Below, piece by piece: positions 35,227 through 43,290 of a stretch of DNA of 64,000 nucleotides (the stretch's first letter is position 1; each line of letters opens with the position of its first letter). Where the stretch lies: contig NZ_ATVA01000014.1 of assembly GCF_000420485.1 (NCBI RefSeq), forward strand, positions 248,001 through 312,000. The letters run 5' to 3'. The translations under genes and the position numbers were made by a program. Source of the DNA: Paucidesulfovibrio longus DSM 6739. GTDB taxonomy: Bacteria > Desulfobacterota > Desulfovibrionia > Desulfovibrionales > Desulfovibrionaceae. A model generated the notes under the pieces. It was not told the origin of the DNA. It searched no databases and saw nothing but the letters and a program-made list of their open reading frames with translations.

Positions 35227-36401
35227 GCTTCCTGCACTCCCTTGCTGCCCTTGATCATGCCGATGAGCTCTTCCTGCACGTCCCAGGCCTCGCCTTCGTC
35301 CGGTTCGGGCCGGTTCGCGGCCTCCTCCTCGACGATCTTGGCGATCTTCTTGGCCAGGACGCCGAGAATGCGCTGGCGGGCCTCGTCCCCGGCCACGGCC
35401 AGGAGCACGCCGATCTTGTAGTAGCCGAGCTTGGCGAGCACTTCCTTGAGCGTGTTCTTGTCCACATGGACCACGTCGTTGACGTCCTCCAGCTCTTCGA
35501 TGCGCTTCTTGCGGCGCTTGACGGTCTTGAAGAACTCCGGTCCCTTGCCCTGGGCCCAGGCCAGGGTGTTTTTCTGGTCGAAGAAGAACAGGGATTCGGG
35601 AAACTCGCCCTGGGATATTTTCTTGTAGAGGATTTCAGGCGTGCTTTCGACCTCCTTGGCGAGGTCGTGGATGTCGAAATATTCGAGCGCGCAGGAATCG
35701 GCCTCGCGGTCCTTGAGCTCGCGCTGGAGGTTGGCGGCCACCTGGAGGAAGGTCTTGGGATCGGCGAGCTTGATGAACTTTTCCGCAAAGGCCTTGTCCA
35801 TCTGCCGGGAGCTGACCTCGATGATCTTGAGGCTCGCGAGCTGTTCGAGCACGCGGTCGATCTCCAGCTGGGAGACGAGCAGCACTTCCTTGCAGATGCG
35901 CGTGAATTCCGAGCGGCGCAGGCCCAGGGCGTGGTGCGGGTCTTTCTTGGCTTCGATTGTCGGCGTCTGGGTGTGGTTGCGGTGGGCCATTTCCAGCAGG
36001 CGGCAGACCGAGAGAAAGGTGTTGCCGTGGCCGGGCGCGGGCACGCCGCTGGCGCGGGCGTCGGCCTCGCGCAGGCGGCGCGTGGTCAGGGCGAGCAGGC
36101 GCTGGATGGTCTTGGGGCACTGGGCGAGGAGATTTTTGAGGAACTGTTGGGTCAGGATCATGATTTCGGCGAATTCCGCGGCTTCCGCATTGTCGGAACG
36201 CGGCGCGCCCGCAAGGGCGCCCATCTCGCCGAAGATCTCGCCGGGACCGAGCCGCACGAGGATCTGCTTCTTGTTGTTCTGGGTCCGGTAGACGTTGACC
36301 GTACCCTTCTTGATCAGGAACGCGGTGCTGCCAGACTGTCCCTCGCGGTAGATGGTCTGTCCCTTGTAGAACGACTTGACGTTGGATAGCTCCGTGCCCA
36401 T
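35223..36401 (-). CDS. Cyclic-nucleotide-binding domain protein of the mot operon
   Basis: This is a 392-residue cytoplasmic protein. Residues about 1-120 form a cNMP-binding fold (FYKGQTIYREGQSGSTAFLI, then GPGEIFGEMGALAGAPRSDN, close to the phosphate-binding cassette). A degenerate winged-helix-like part follows (LGLRRSEFTRICKEV near 170). The C-terminal third is highly charged (FKTVKRRKKRIEELEDVNDV) and ends in a helical part (LGYYKIGVLLAVAGDEARQRIL) that resembles FliG-like motor domains; this last similarity is only a suggestion. The start at 36401 follows GGAAG. The four-base overlap with motA points to a direct role in motility control. Confidence 0.8.
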   Translation of the reverse strand: MGTELSNVKSFYKGQTIYREGQSGSTAFLIKKGTVNVYRTQNNKKQILVRLGPGEIFGEMGALAGAPRSDNAEAAEFAEIMILTQQFLKNLLAQCPKTIQRLLALTTRRLREADARASGVPAPGHGNTFLSVCRLLEMAHRNHTQTPTIEAKKDPHHALGLRRSEFTRICKEVLLVSQLEIDRVLEQLASLKIIEVSSRQMDKAFAEKFIKLADPKTFLQVAANLQRELKDREADSCALEYFDIHDLAKEVESTPEILYKKISQGEFPESLFFFDQKNTLAWAQGKGPEFFKTVKRRKKRIEELEDVNDVVHVDKNTLKEVLAKLGYYKIGVLLAVAGDEARQRILGVLAKKIAKIVEEEAANRPEPDEGEAWDVQEELIGMIKGSKGVQEA

Positions 36402-36561
36402 GATGCTTCCTTGTGCGTGTTCAGCTTCGGACTGCTCGGGCCATGATGCCCCTATCAAATAAAATTTAGCTTTTTTTACATGAAAGCACAACACGCAGGA
36501 TGTCCGGAAAAGGATAGGCTTGCCGGGTCGGCAGGCGGACCCGGGCCACCCGGCTCCAGCT

Positions 36562-36580
36562 AAAAACCCCTTGGGTTTTT
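36562..36580. terminator. Symmetric terminator inside a divergent gap
   Basis: AAAAACCC and GGGTTTTT are separated by three bases. Upstream on the plus strand lies a CCGGGTC/GACCCGG stem near 36519-36541. No annotated gene ends here, so a short transcript may. Confidence 0.6.
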
Positions 36581-36656
36581 GCGTGATCCAGCGTATACGA
36601 GAACGCGAATCGTAAAGTATCCGAGTGTTTCCTATGCATCCTGAAAGGAGCTGACC

Positions 36657-37139
36657 ATGGGCTTTTTCAAGAAAAACCTGTCCGGCGCGGGCGAGCGTTC
36701 CAGCAACGACCTGAACGCCTTTCTCGGTGCGGGCACCGAATATAGCGGTCGGCTGGATTTCGTCGGAACGGTGCGCATCGACGGCATGTTCCACGGCGAA
36801 ATCTCCTCGGACGGCACTCTGGTGCTCGGAAAGGACGCCATGATCAAGGGCCAGATCCGGATCGGCACCCTGATCTCCAACGGCCAGATCTACGGGGACG
36901 TTTCCGCCTCCATCAAGGCCGTGATGCAGAAGCATTCCATCCTTGACGGCAGCCTGCGCACCCCGGCCCTGGTGGTCGAGGAAGGCGCCACCATCGAGGG
37001 CGACGTGGAAATGAGCGACCGCGACCACAGGGGAGCGTTGGTGGTTTCCTCCACCAAGCTTTCCGTCGAGGGCGGAACGGATTCCGGCGTGACGGACTTC
37101 GACAAGGTTGAGGACGCCGAGGCCGTGGAAGTCGGCTAG
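36657..37139 (+). CDS. Bactofilin
   Basis: This 160-residue protein has the right-handed beta-helix bactofilin domain (about residues 28-130) with YSGRLDFVGTVRIDGMFHGE, followed by repeated G-x-I/V turns and short flexible ends. The N-terminal GFFKKN segment may act as a membrane-binding start. Bactofilins polymerise without nucleotides and scaffold cell-shape or polar structures. AAAGGAG lies eight bases upstream. It is monocistronic with a very strong terminator. Confidence 0.95.
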   Translation: MGFFKKNLSGAGERSSNDLNAFLGAGTEYSGRLDFVGTVRIDGMFHGEISSDGTLVLGKDAMIKGQIRIGTLISNGQIYGDVSASIKAVMQKHSILDGSLRTPALVVEEGATIEGDVEMSDRDHRGALVVSSTKLSVEGGTDSGVTDFDKVEDAEAVEVG

Positions 37140-37163
37140 TCTAATTGCGGACGAATGAGAATC

Positions 37164-37195
37164 GCCCCCGCTTCCGGTTGGAAGCGGGGGCTTTT
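37164..37195 (+). terminator. Terminator of the bactofilin gene
   Basis: GCCCCCGCTTCC pairs perfectly with GGAAGCGGGGGC around a four-base loop and is followed by TTTT. Confidence 0.95.
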
Positions 37196-37765
37196 CATTG
37201 GCTCCTGAGGGGAGCTGGGCCCGCAGCCCGCGGGGAGGGAGGGGGGCCGCTCGGCTGGGTGCGCCTGTCGGGAGGGAGACGCGCCCGGCCCGCTGCGGGG
37301 CCCGAAATGTGAGGGGCCGGAGAACCCGGCCCCAGCCCAAAAAAGGAGGGAGTAATGGACAGGAAACGCCCGCCCCGCACCCACTTCAACCGTTTTGTTT
37401 TTTCTGCGGGACGTGCTTCCTGCTTTTTCATAATGCAGTGGGCGTGCCATGAACTGAAAATATGATTTGTTCAGGATAGTTACGGTATTTTTGCTATGCT
37501 GGGTCCGTGCCAGGACCGGTGTATCTGTGCAGTGCGTTGCACAACATGTGCAGAAGTGTTATTCCGCCCTGCACAAAATGGCGCAAATCCATGCCTGGGG
37601 CAGCGTTTGGCGTTGTGCACGCCCGGTCCGCCGGCTGCGCGCAGTCGCGGCGCAATTCGCCCGGTGGCCTGCAAGCCCCGGAAACAGGGCCTTGCGCGTG
37701 ATTCGTACTGGTGCAGAAACGTGCAAACGCTTGTTTGACGTCTATGTTGGAAGGGGCGGCGTCGG
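37196..37765. other. Long intergenic region with TGCA-rich segment
   Basis: These 570 bases have no secure gene. The left part is G-rich with a GGGGCCGG/CCGGCCCC hairpin (37313-37333). The middle has one small candidate frame with a good ribosome site (reported separately). The part 37515-37620 contains many copies of TGCA or GTGCA (for instance TGCGTTGCACA and CATGTGCAG) and could be a regulatory RNA or a binding region. A plus-strand 80-codon frame at 37496 has no ribosome site and odd Cys-rich composition. Confidence 0.4.
37355..37465 (+). CDS. Possible 36-residue small protein
   Basis: The ATG is preceded by AAAGGAGGGAGTA, one of the best ribosome sites in the window. The frame encodes MDRKRPPRTHFNRFVFSAG and then a hydrophobic stretch with CFFIMQWAC. 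It ends in a TGA. There is no family match I can name. The evidence is the ribosome site alone, so it may be chance. Confidence 0.3.
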   Translation: MDRKRPPRTHFNRFVFSAGRASCFFIMQWACHELKI

Positions 37766-38737
37766 TCAGGAGAAGACGGCGTAGCCGACGGCCACGAGCA
37801 TCACGCTGAGCACGCGCAGGGTCTGGTTGTAGACGATCAGCCGGAGGGCCATGCCCGCCGGGAAGATGCCCGCGTAGTAGGGGAACTGGTGGCGCATGGC
37901 GCGCATGGGCGAGGAGAGCACGTTGCCCGCGAGCAGGGCGATGACGATCTGCTGCGTGGAAAGGCCGCCGTCGCTGATGAGCGCGCCAGCCGCGGCGAGG
38001 CCCGCCGTGAATTCGCCGACCATGTGGAAGGCCACGATGCTCAGGGCCTGGGGCTCGAGCCAGGCCAGCAGCGAGACGTGCTCGGCCATGAAGCCCTCGA
38101 TCCAGTCGATGGCTCCGTATTGCTTGAGCAGGAAGAAGCCCGCGTAGATGGGCGCGGTGATGTACATGATCTTGGGCAGGCGCTTCTTGAAGCGTTGCCA
38201 GGTTTTTTTCAGCGCCGTGCGCCAGCGGTTCGCGGGCTGCTCTTCGTCGCCGAGCAGGCAGACGACGCAGCCTTCGGGCAGGGGCGGGAGCATGACGCGG
38301 CCGAGCAGCACGATGAAGGCCGTGCGCAGCAGCGCGGCGAACGCCGTCAGGCCCACGTAGGCGAAGGCGGCCTCCGCGATGAACGGGGCCGTGATGAAGA
38401 AGACCGTGGGCAGGTGCAGAAAATATGTGGGCAGGCTGTTGAAGAGGTTCGAAAAGACCAGCTCGCGCCGGTTCAGTTCGCCTCTCTCGTAGGCCTCGGC
38501 GAGCATGGTGTTCGCGGCCACGCCGGAAAAGAACGCCAGGGAGAAGCTCGCACCGGAAATGTCCTTGAGTCTGGCCGTGCGGATCAGGGGTTCGGCGAGC
38601 TTCGCAACGCTTCGGGTCCAGTTCAGGGACTCGATGAAGTTGCCGACCATCAGGCCCAGGCTGATGAAGAAGGTCAGCCGGATGAGCGGCCAGCCGAGGC
38701 CGTTCCAGAGCATGTGCGGATCAAGCGGGGCGGGCAT
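37766..38737 (-). CDS. Nucleoside-recognition (Gate) domain membrane protein
   Basis: This 323-residue protein has eight or nine hydrophobic segments. Two Gate-like blocks are visible: SFSLAFFSGVAANTMLAEAY near residue 65 and VAFHMVGEFTAGLAAAGALI near 240. The pattern resembles SpmA/SpmB and related nucleoside-recognition proteins, whose substrate is unknown. The gene is the distal member of the panB-vanZ-Gate unit (three bases after vanZ). No catalytic residues can be named. Confidence 0.8.
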   Translation of the reverse strand: MPAPLDPHMLWNGLGWPLIRLTFFISLGLMVGNFIESLNWTRSVAKLAEPLIRTARLKDISGASFSLAFFSGVAANTMLAEAYERGELNRRELVFSNLFNSLPTYFLHLPTVFFITAPFIAEAAFAYVGLTAFAALLRTAFIVLLGRVMLPPLPEGCVVCLLGDEEQPANRWRTALKKTWQRFKKRLPKIMYITAPIYAGFFLLKQYGAIDWIEGFMAEHVSLLAWLEPQALSIVAFHMVGEFTAGLAAAGALISDGGLSTQQIVIALLAGNVLSSPMRAMRHQFPYYAGIFPAGMALRLIVYNQTLRVLSVMLVAVGYAVFS

Positions 38738-38740
38738 GGG

Positions 38741-39118
38741 CTACCTGGCGTTGGTGGTTTTTTTCAGGGCGAGAAGGCGCAGGCCGAGGCCGAGCAGGCC
38801 GCCGAGCACGCCCGCGAAGAAATCGAGGAATTCCGGGTGGCGTCCCCAGGCGGGAGAAAGATCCTGGGCGATTTCGATGAACCCGGAGAGGCTCACGGTC
38901 AGGGCCGTGGGAATCCAGAGCGTGGGCCAGGAGATGCGGAAGGGAAAAGCCACGAGCATGACGAGAAAGGCTCCGAAGTGGAGCATCTTGTCCCCCAGGG
39001 GCAGGTCCAGGCCCACGGTCATGGGGCCGAGGGCCATGGCCAGAACCCAGGCGACGTAGGCGCACCAGAGAACGCGCCAGAACAGCAGCCTGCGGCCGGC
39101 GAGCCTCGTAAACGTCAT
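38741..39118 (-). CDS. VanZ-like membrane protein
   Basis: This 125-residue protein has four transmembrane helices and the VanZ pattern: GDKMLHFGAFLVMLV near residue 42, then SGFIEIAQDLSPAWGRHPEF near 77 and a final LGGLLGLGLRL helix. VanZ proteins are small envelope proteins of unknown activity, some linked to glycopeptide tolerance. Its ATG overlaps the panB stop by four bases, so translation is coupled. Confidence 0.9.
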   Translation of the reverse strand: MTFTRLAGRRLLFWRVLWCAYVAWVLAMALGPMTVGLDLPLGDKMLHFGAFLVMLVAFPFRISWPTLWIPTALTVSLSGFIEIAQDLSPAWGRHPEFLDFFAGVLGGLLGLGLRLLALKKTTNAR

Positions 39119-39963
39119 GCGAGCTTGTCCCGCTCCTCCGGGCTCAGGTGCAGGGTGTGTTCCGGTCCGGGGAAGGCTCCGTCGGCCACTTCGGCGCGGT
39201 AGCGTTCCAGGCTTTCGATCACGACGGAGCCGAGCTGGGCGTATTGCTTGACGAAGCGGGGCACGAAGCGGTCGAAGAGTCCGAGCAGGTCATGCATCAC
39301 GAGCACCTGGCCGTCCGTGACGTTGCCGGCTCCGATGCCGATGGTGGGCACGGAGACGGCCTCGGTGATCAGGGCGGCGGTTTCTTCCGGCATGGATTCG
39401 AGCACGATGCTGAACGCGCCGGCGTCTTCGAGGGCCTTGGCGTCCTCGACCATGGCGCGGGCCGCCTGCGCGGATTTCCCCTGGGCCTTGAAACCGCCGA
39501 GCGTGGCCACGTATTGCGGGGTCAGGCCGATGTGGCCCATGACCGGGATGCCCGAGCGGACCATGGCCGCGACATGCGGGGCGTAGTCGCGTCCGCCTTC
39601 GAGCTTGACCGCCCGCGCCCGGCCCTCGGAAAGAAAGCGCCCGGCGTTGCGCACGGCCTCGGCCACGTCCGCCTGGTAGGAAAGAAAGGGCATGTCCGCC
39701 ACGAGCAGGGCGCGGGAGGTTCCGCGCGCGGCCGCGCGGGTGTGGTGGACCATCTCGTCCATGCTCACGGAGAGCGTGTCCTCGTGCCCCAGCACGACCA
39801 TGGCCAGGGAATCGCCCACGAGGATCATGTCCATGCCGCTTTTGTCCGCGAGCAGGGCCGTGGGGTAGTCGTAGGCGGTGACCATGCAGAGCTTGCGCTC
39901 GCCCTTGGCGGCGAGGATGTCGGGAGCCGTGATCTGTTTTTCTGGGGCGGTGTGGCTGGACAT
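39115..39963 (-). CDS. panB: 3-methyl-2-oxobutanoate hydroxymethyltransferase
   Basis: This 282-residue enzyme has the TIM-barrel signature VTAYDYPTALLADKSGMDMI and then VGDSLAMVVLGHEDT, with the Mg-binding Asp in GDS and MPF. The substrate segment GHIGLTPQYVATLGGFKAQG is complete. PanB makes ketopantoate from ketoisovalerate and methylene-tetrahydrofolate, the first step to pantothenate. The ATG at 39963 follows GGAGGTA; the longer upstream frame is Arg-rich and overlaps a terminator. panC/panD are not in the window. Confidence 0.97.
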   Translation of the reverse strand: MSSHTAPEKQITAPDILAAKGERKLCMVTAYDYPTALLADKSGMDMILVGDSLAMVVLGHEDTLSVSMDEMVHHTRAAARGTSRALLVADMPFLSYQADVAEAVRNAGRFLSEGRARAVKLEGGRDYAPHVAAMVRSGIPVMGHIGLTPQYVATLGGFKAQGKSAQAARAMVEDAKALEDAGAFSIVLESMPEETAALITEAVSVPTIGIGAGNVTDGQVLVMHDLLGLFDRFVPRFVKQYAQLGSVVIESLERYRAEVADGAFPGPEHTLHLSPEERDKLA

Positions 39964-40050
39964 GTGGGGGTACCTCCGGAACCGTTGCGGCTGGTTTGCG
40001 GGGTGAGTCAAGTTAGGCGTGGTCCCGCGCGGAGTCAAGCCTGGAAAGGA

Positions 40051-40080
40051 AAAGGCCGGACGGTTGCCCGTCCGGCCTTT
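40051..40080 (-). terminator. Terminator of the CI-like repressor gene
   Basis: AAAGGCCGGACGG pairs perfectly with CCGTCCGGCCTTT around four bases. T residues follow on the minus strand. Confidence 0.93.
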
Positions 40081-40100
40081 GGGTTGCCGTATTCTGGGGA

Positions 40101-40823
40101 TCAGAGGGGAGCGAAGTTCTGCAGCACCCAGATGACCCGGCCCACGGTGCGGGCGTCCATCTGGTCGGCGGGCACGCGGATGTCCTCGTGCTCCTTGTTT
40201 TCGGCGCGCAGAACGAACTGGTCGTCGCGGAAGTAGACCCGGCGGATCAGCAGGCCCTGGTGCGGAAAGTGGACGGCGCAGAGGTCGCCGTCCGGGTGCT
40301 GGCGCTGCTTGGTGTCGATGCCGACGAAGGCGCTGCGCAGGATCAGCGGTTCCATGCTGCGGTTGTCCTGCCGAACCACGAGCAGGGAGTCGCGGTAGAA
40401 GGATTCGGGAATGGAAAGCTCTTCGATGGGCAGGGCTTCCCAGGTGTCGGAACCGGCGTCCTTGCCGCCCGTGGAAGAGACGGGCACCACGCGGCCGCGG
40501 GAATGGGGTTTGCCGTAGGGAGCCGGGGTTTCGCGCAGGATCTGGTCCGCGGAAACCTTGGCCATGCTTGCATTCAGGTACACGGGTTCGGCCCCGTCCG
40601 CGAGCCAGTCGGGGTTCAGTCCGTGGCTGCGGTAGAGCTTGAGAAACCATTCCGCGGGAATGGAGCAGCGACGTTTGGCGTCCGAGATGCTGGACTGGCG
40701 AACGTTCAGGACTTCGGCAAGCTGCACCTGGGTCCGGGCGCCAGTGGCTTTCTTGACGCGTTCCAGCGCGGACTCAAACCATTTTTCAAGTGCTTCGTCA
40801 CATTTTTTTTTCGGTTTTGGCAT
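40101..40823 (-). CDS. CI-like repressor with S24 peptidase-type domain
   Basis: This 240-residue protein has an N-terminal helix-turn-helix of the phage CI type (TQVQLAEVLNVRQSSISDAK near residue 32) and a C-terminal LexA/CI-like domain. The nucleophile is present (DNRSMEPLI, Ser156), but the position of the general base Lys reads Arg (LLIRRVY, Arg194, 38 residues later as expected). Self-cleavage is therefore unlikely and the domain may serve for dimerisation or ligand sensing. The gene has a long AT-rich leader with duplicated operator-like repeats. It is probably chromosomal rather than prophage, since no phage genes surround it. Confidence 0.88.
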   Translation of the reverse strand: MPKPKKKCDEALEKWFESALERVKKATGARTQVQLAEVLNVRQSSISDAKRRCSIPAEWFLKLYRSHGLNPDWLADGAEPVYLNASMAKVSADQILRETPAPYGKPHSRGRVVPVSSTGGKDAGSDTWEALPIEELSIPESFYRDSLLVVRQDNRSMEPLILRSAFVGIDTKQRQHPDGDLCAVHFPHQGLLIRRVYFRDDQFVLRAENKEHEDIRVPADQMDARTVGRVIWVLQNFAPL

Positions 40824-41103
40824 TCAATGTCTCCTATTTCCATACTGGCTTGCGTCCGAGTGTGGGCAGTGATTGTCGAGCTCGTGCGTGTGGGTTGGGG
40901 AAGCGCGAACGAATGAAGAAGGATGGCAGCCCCGCTCATAGGCGGCGGATTCTGCTGATCTGTGAACGGCAAACGCGCCCCGGACAAAAAAGCGGGATGC
41001 GAATCCCGCGCCCCTCGTTGATATCGGGAAAAAGCCCCGACTCCCTCGTGCTAGCACCCATAATGCGTGCTGGTTCCTTCTACTATACAACTGCGAAGAA
41101 AAG

Positions 41104-41170
41104 TCAATAGGTTTTGCTATTGTCTACAAGTGCAGTTATTTCAATAGGTTGAACTATGTTCACAAGTGCA
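41104..41170. promoter_or_regulatory. Two direct operator-like repeats
   Basis: Copy 1 (41104-41134) and copy 2 (41141-41170) both read TCAATAGGTT, then CTAT, then ACAAGTGCA, with centres about 37 bases apart. Copy 1 contains a perfect CAATAG-gttttg-CTATTG palindrome. They lie just upstream of the repressor promoter region, so autoregulation by the CI-like protein is likely. Confidence 0.7.
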
Positions 41171-41200
41171 TAAAGGCAAAAGAAACGTAGAAGCATAAAC

Positions 41201-41239
41201 GAAACCCTACCTATCGCATGGGGCGAAAGGTAGGGTTTC
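41201..41239 (-). terminator. Terminator of hflKC
   Basis: GAAACCCTACC pairs perfectly with GGTAGGGTTTC around 17 bases, followed on the minus strand by GTTTATG. Confidence 0.8.
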
Positions 41240-41269
41240 AATGGGATTAATCTTTAGAGGTTCGGGAGG

Positions 41270-42121
41270 CTACCGGAAGTGCTTCAGGAACGGGGAGTCC
41301 GGCGTCATGATGATGCGCGTATTGTCCTTGAGGCTCTTTTCGTAAGCTTCCATGCTGCGCTTGAACTCGTAGAAATCAGGCGCGTCGTTCACGGCCTCGG
41401 CGTAGATGCGCGTGGCATTGGCCTCGCCTTCGCCTCGGATGATCTGGGACTTGCGCTTGGCCTCGGAGAGCAGCACGGCGCGTTCCTTGTCTGCCTGGGC
41501 GCGGATCTTGGCGGCCATTTCCTGCCCTTCGGCGCGGTATTGCTTGGCCTGCCGCTCGCGCTCGGCGCGCATGCGGTTGAAGATGGCCCGCTCGTTCTCC
41601 AGGGGCAGGTCCGTGCGCTTGATGCGCACGTCCACCACGTCGATGCCGAAGCTGAGCAGCTGGTCGCGGGTCTTGGTGGTCACTTCCTCAAGCAGCTGCT
41701 TGCGCTTGTGGGCGACGATCTCCTTGAGGCCGTAGCGGCCGAGAACCTCGCGCAGCTGGCCGCGGATGACGTCGTCCAGCCGGGCCAGGGCGCCGGGAAT
41801 GGTCTTGAACTTCTTGTAGAATTCAAGCGGGTTGGTGATGCGCCACTTGGCGTAGGAGTCCACGACCATGTTCTTCTTGTCCTCGGTGAGGATCTCTTCG
41901 GGCTTGGCGTCGTAATCCAGGATGCGCGAGTCGAAAAAGATCACGTCCTGGACGAAGGGCAGCTTGAAGTGCAGTCCGGGGCCGTAGGCGGCGTCGCCCA
42001 CGGGACGGCCGAACTGGAGCACGATGGCCTGTTCGGTCTGATCCACGGTATAGGCGCATTCCAGGGCCGAAACGAGACAGATGAAGACGACGATCAGGGA
42101 GATGAGGGTGGTACGTGTCAT
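41270..42121 (-). CDS. hflC: Protease modulator HflC
   Basis: This 283-residue protein has one N-terminal transmembrane helix (about 6-24). It has a band-7/SPFH domain with VDQTEQAIVLQFGRPVGDAA near residue 26 and a coiled coil (about 175-230, with RAEGQEMAAKIRAQADKERA). It forms with HflK the periplasmic SPFH cage that surrounds and modulates FtsH protease. The length is slightly short of the E. coli protein but all domains are present. The start overlaps the hflK stop by four bases. Confidence 0.96.
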   Translation of the reverse strand: MTRTTLISLIVVFICLVSALECAYTVDQTEQAIVLQFGRPVGDAAYGPGLHFKLPFVQDVIFFDSRILDYDAKPEEILTEDKKNMVVDSYAKWRITNPLEFYKKFKTIPGALARLDDVIRGQLREVLGRYGLKEIVAHKRKQLLEEVTTKTRDQLLSFGIDVVDVRIKRTDLPLENERAIFNRMRAERERQAKQYRAEGQEMAAKIRAQADKERAVLLSEAKRKSQIIRGEGEANATRIYAEAVNDAPDFYEFKRSMEAYEKSLKDNTRIIMTPDSPFLKHFR

Positions 42122-43203
42122 TGCGCGGCCCCCTGTTGCTTGGCCGGGGTCTCCGGGGCGCGGGGCAGCTGGCCCAGCGGGAGGTACGGCACGGATTTCT
42201 GCAGGGCGTCGCTGGAAAGGATGAGCTTCTCGGTTTCCGGGTTGGAAAGCACGTGCTCCATGGTTTCCAGGTACAGGCGCGTGCGGGTGACTTCCTTGGC
42301 CTTCTTGTATTCGTCCGCAACGGCCTTGAAGCGGGAGGCGTCGCCCTGGGCGTCGAGGATCTTCGTGGCCTGGTAGCCTTCGGCCTCGCGGATCATGGCC
42401 TCGGCCAGACCGCTCGCCTTGGGCAGGATGTCGCGGCTGTATGCCTCGGCCTCGTTCTTGAGACGGTCGCGGTCCTCGCGGGCGCTGACAACGTCCTTGA
42501 ACGCGTCCACCACCTCGCTCGGCGGATGCACGTTCTGCATCTGAAGGTTCACCAGCAGGATGCCGGTCTTGTACCTGTCCAGAATTTCCTGCATCAATTC
42601 CTGCGTGTTGGTCATGATGCGCTGCTTGCCCGTGGTCAGGGCGTCGTCGATGAGATTCTTGCCGATGATCTCGCGCATGGCCGCCTCGGCCGCGGATCTG
42701 ACCGTGGTGTCCGGCCCGTCCACGTTGAAGAGGTAGCTGCGCGCGTCGGCGATCTGGTACTGCACCGAGAACTGCACGTCCACGATGTTTTCGTCGCCGG
42801 TGAGCATCAGGGATTCGTCCTCGACGCTGCGGGTCTGCCCCTGCTGGAAGTCGCGGTCGCGCGAGGCGGAGCGGAAGCCGATCTCCACCCTGCGGACCTG
42901 GTCCACGTTCAGGGTCAGCACGCTTTCAATCGGGTAGGGGATGTGATAGTGCAGCCCTGGCCCGGTTTCCCGGTCGAACTGCCCGAATTGCTTGACCACG
43001 CCGCGTTCTGCCGGGCCGACGATGAAGATGCCGGTCAGGAGCCAGATGCCGATCACGGCGAGGATCAGCAGCTTGAAGCCGGGAAGTTTGAAATTTTTGA
43101 ACTGCTTGAACTTCTCGCTGAAGTCGTCCAAGTTTGGGGGGCCTCCGCCGAGAGGTCCGCGCCTTTGCCGCTGCTTTTGCAGTTTTTCCCAGTCCCAGTT
43201 CAT
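42118..43203 (-). CDS. hflK: Protease modulator HflK
   Basis: This 361-residue protein has a Gly/Pro/Gln-rich cytoplasmic start (MNWDWEKLQKQRQRRGPLGG), one transmembrane helix (about 45-63), an SPFH domain starting VGPAERGVVKQFGQF, and a long coiled coil (about 250-320). It is the partner of HflC. I place the start at the ATG in front of NWDWEK because this Trp-rich N-terminus is typical; longer frames run into the divergent phosphomannomutase gene. The ribosome site is weak. Confidence 0.95.
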   Translation of the reverse strand: MNWDWEKLQKQRQRRGPLGGGPPNLDDFSEKFKQFKNFKLPGFKLLILAVIGIWLLTGIFIVGPAERGVVKQFGQFDRETGPGLHYHIPYPIESVLTLNVDQVRRVEIGFRSASRDRDFQQGQTRSVEDESLMLTGDENIVDVQFSVQYQIADARSYLFNVDGPDTTVRSAAEAAMREIIGKNLIDDALTTGKQRIMTNTQELMQEILDRYKTGILLVNLQMQNVHPPSEVVDAFKDVVSAREDRDRLKNEAEAYSRDILPKASGLAEAMIREAEGYQATKILDAQGDASRFKAVADEYKKAKEVTRTRLYLETMEHVLSNPETEKLILSSDALQKSVPYLPLGQLPRAPETPAKQQGAAQ

Positions 43204-43290
43204 TCGTTTGACATAGGCATTGTGGGCTTCCAGGTCAAGGTGAAGAGAAAAAAGATAACGCCGCGGTCGGCGTGTTTCGAGGCGAAATCT

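Larger units (their letters stand above)
40824..41269. other. Regulatory region of the CI-like repressor
   Basis: These 446 bases are AT-rich in the right half. They hold two operator-like repeats, a minus-strand TATAGT -10-like box near 41081-41086, an AGCAC/GTGCT inverted repeat near 41053-41071 and the hflKC terminator. No gene was found. Confidence 0.5.

Noticed and set aside
37496-37738. 80-codon Cys-rich plus-strand frame
   Set aside because: No ribosome site and no codon pattern; kept only as part of the unexplained gap.
40101-40823. Prophage signal from the CI-like repressor
   Set aside because: The flanking genes are panB and hflKC; no integrase, Cro or structural genes are close, and the orphan capsid pair is over 20 kb away.
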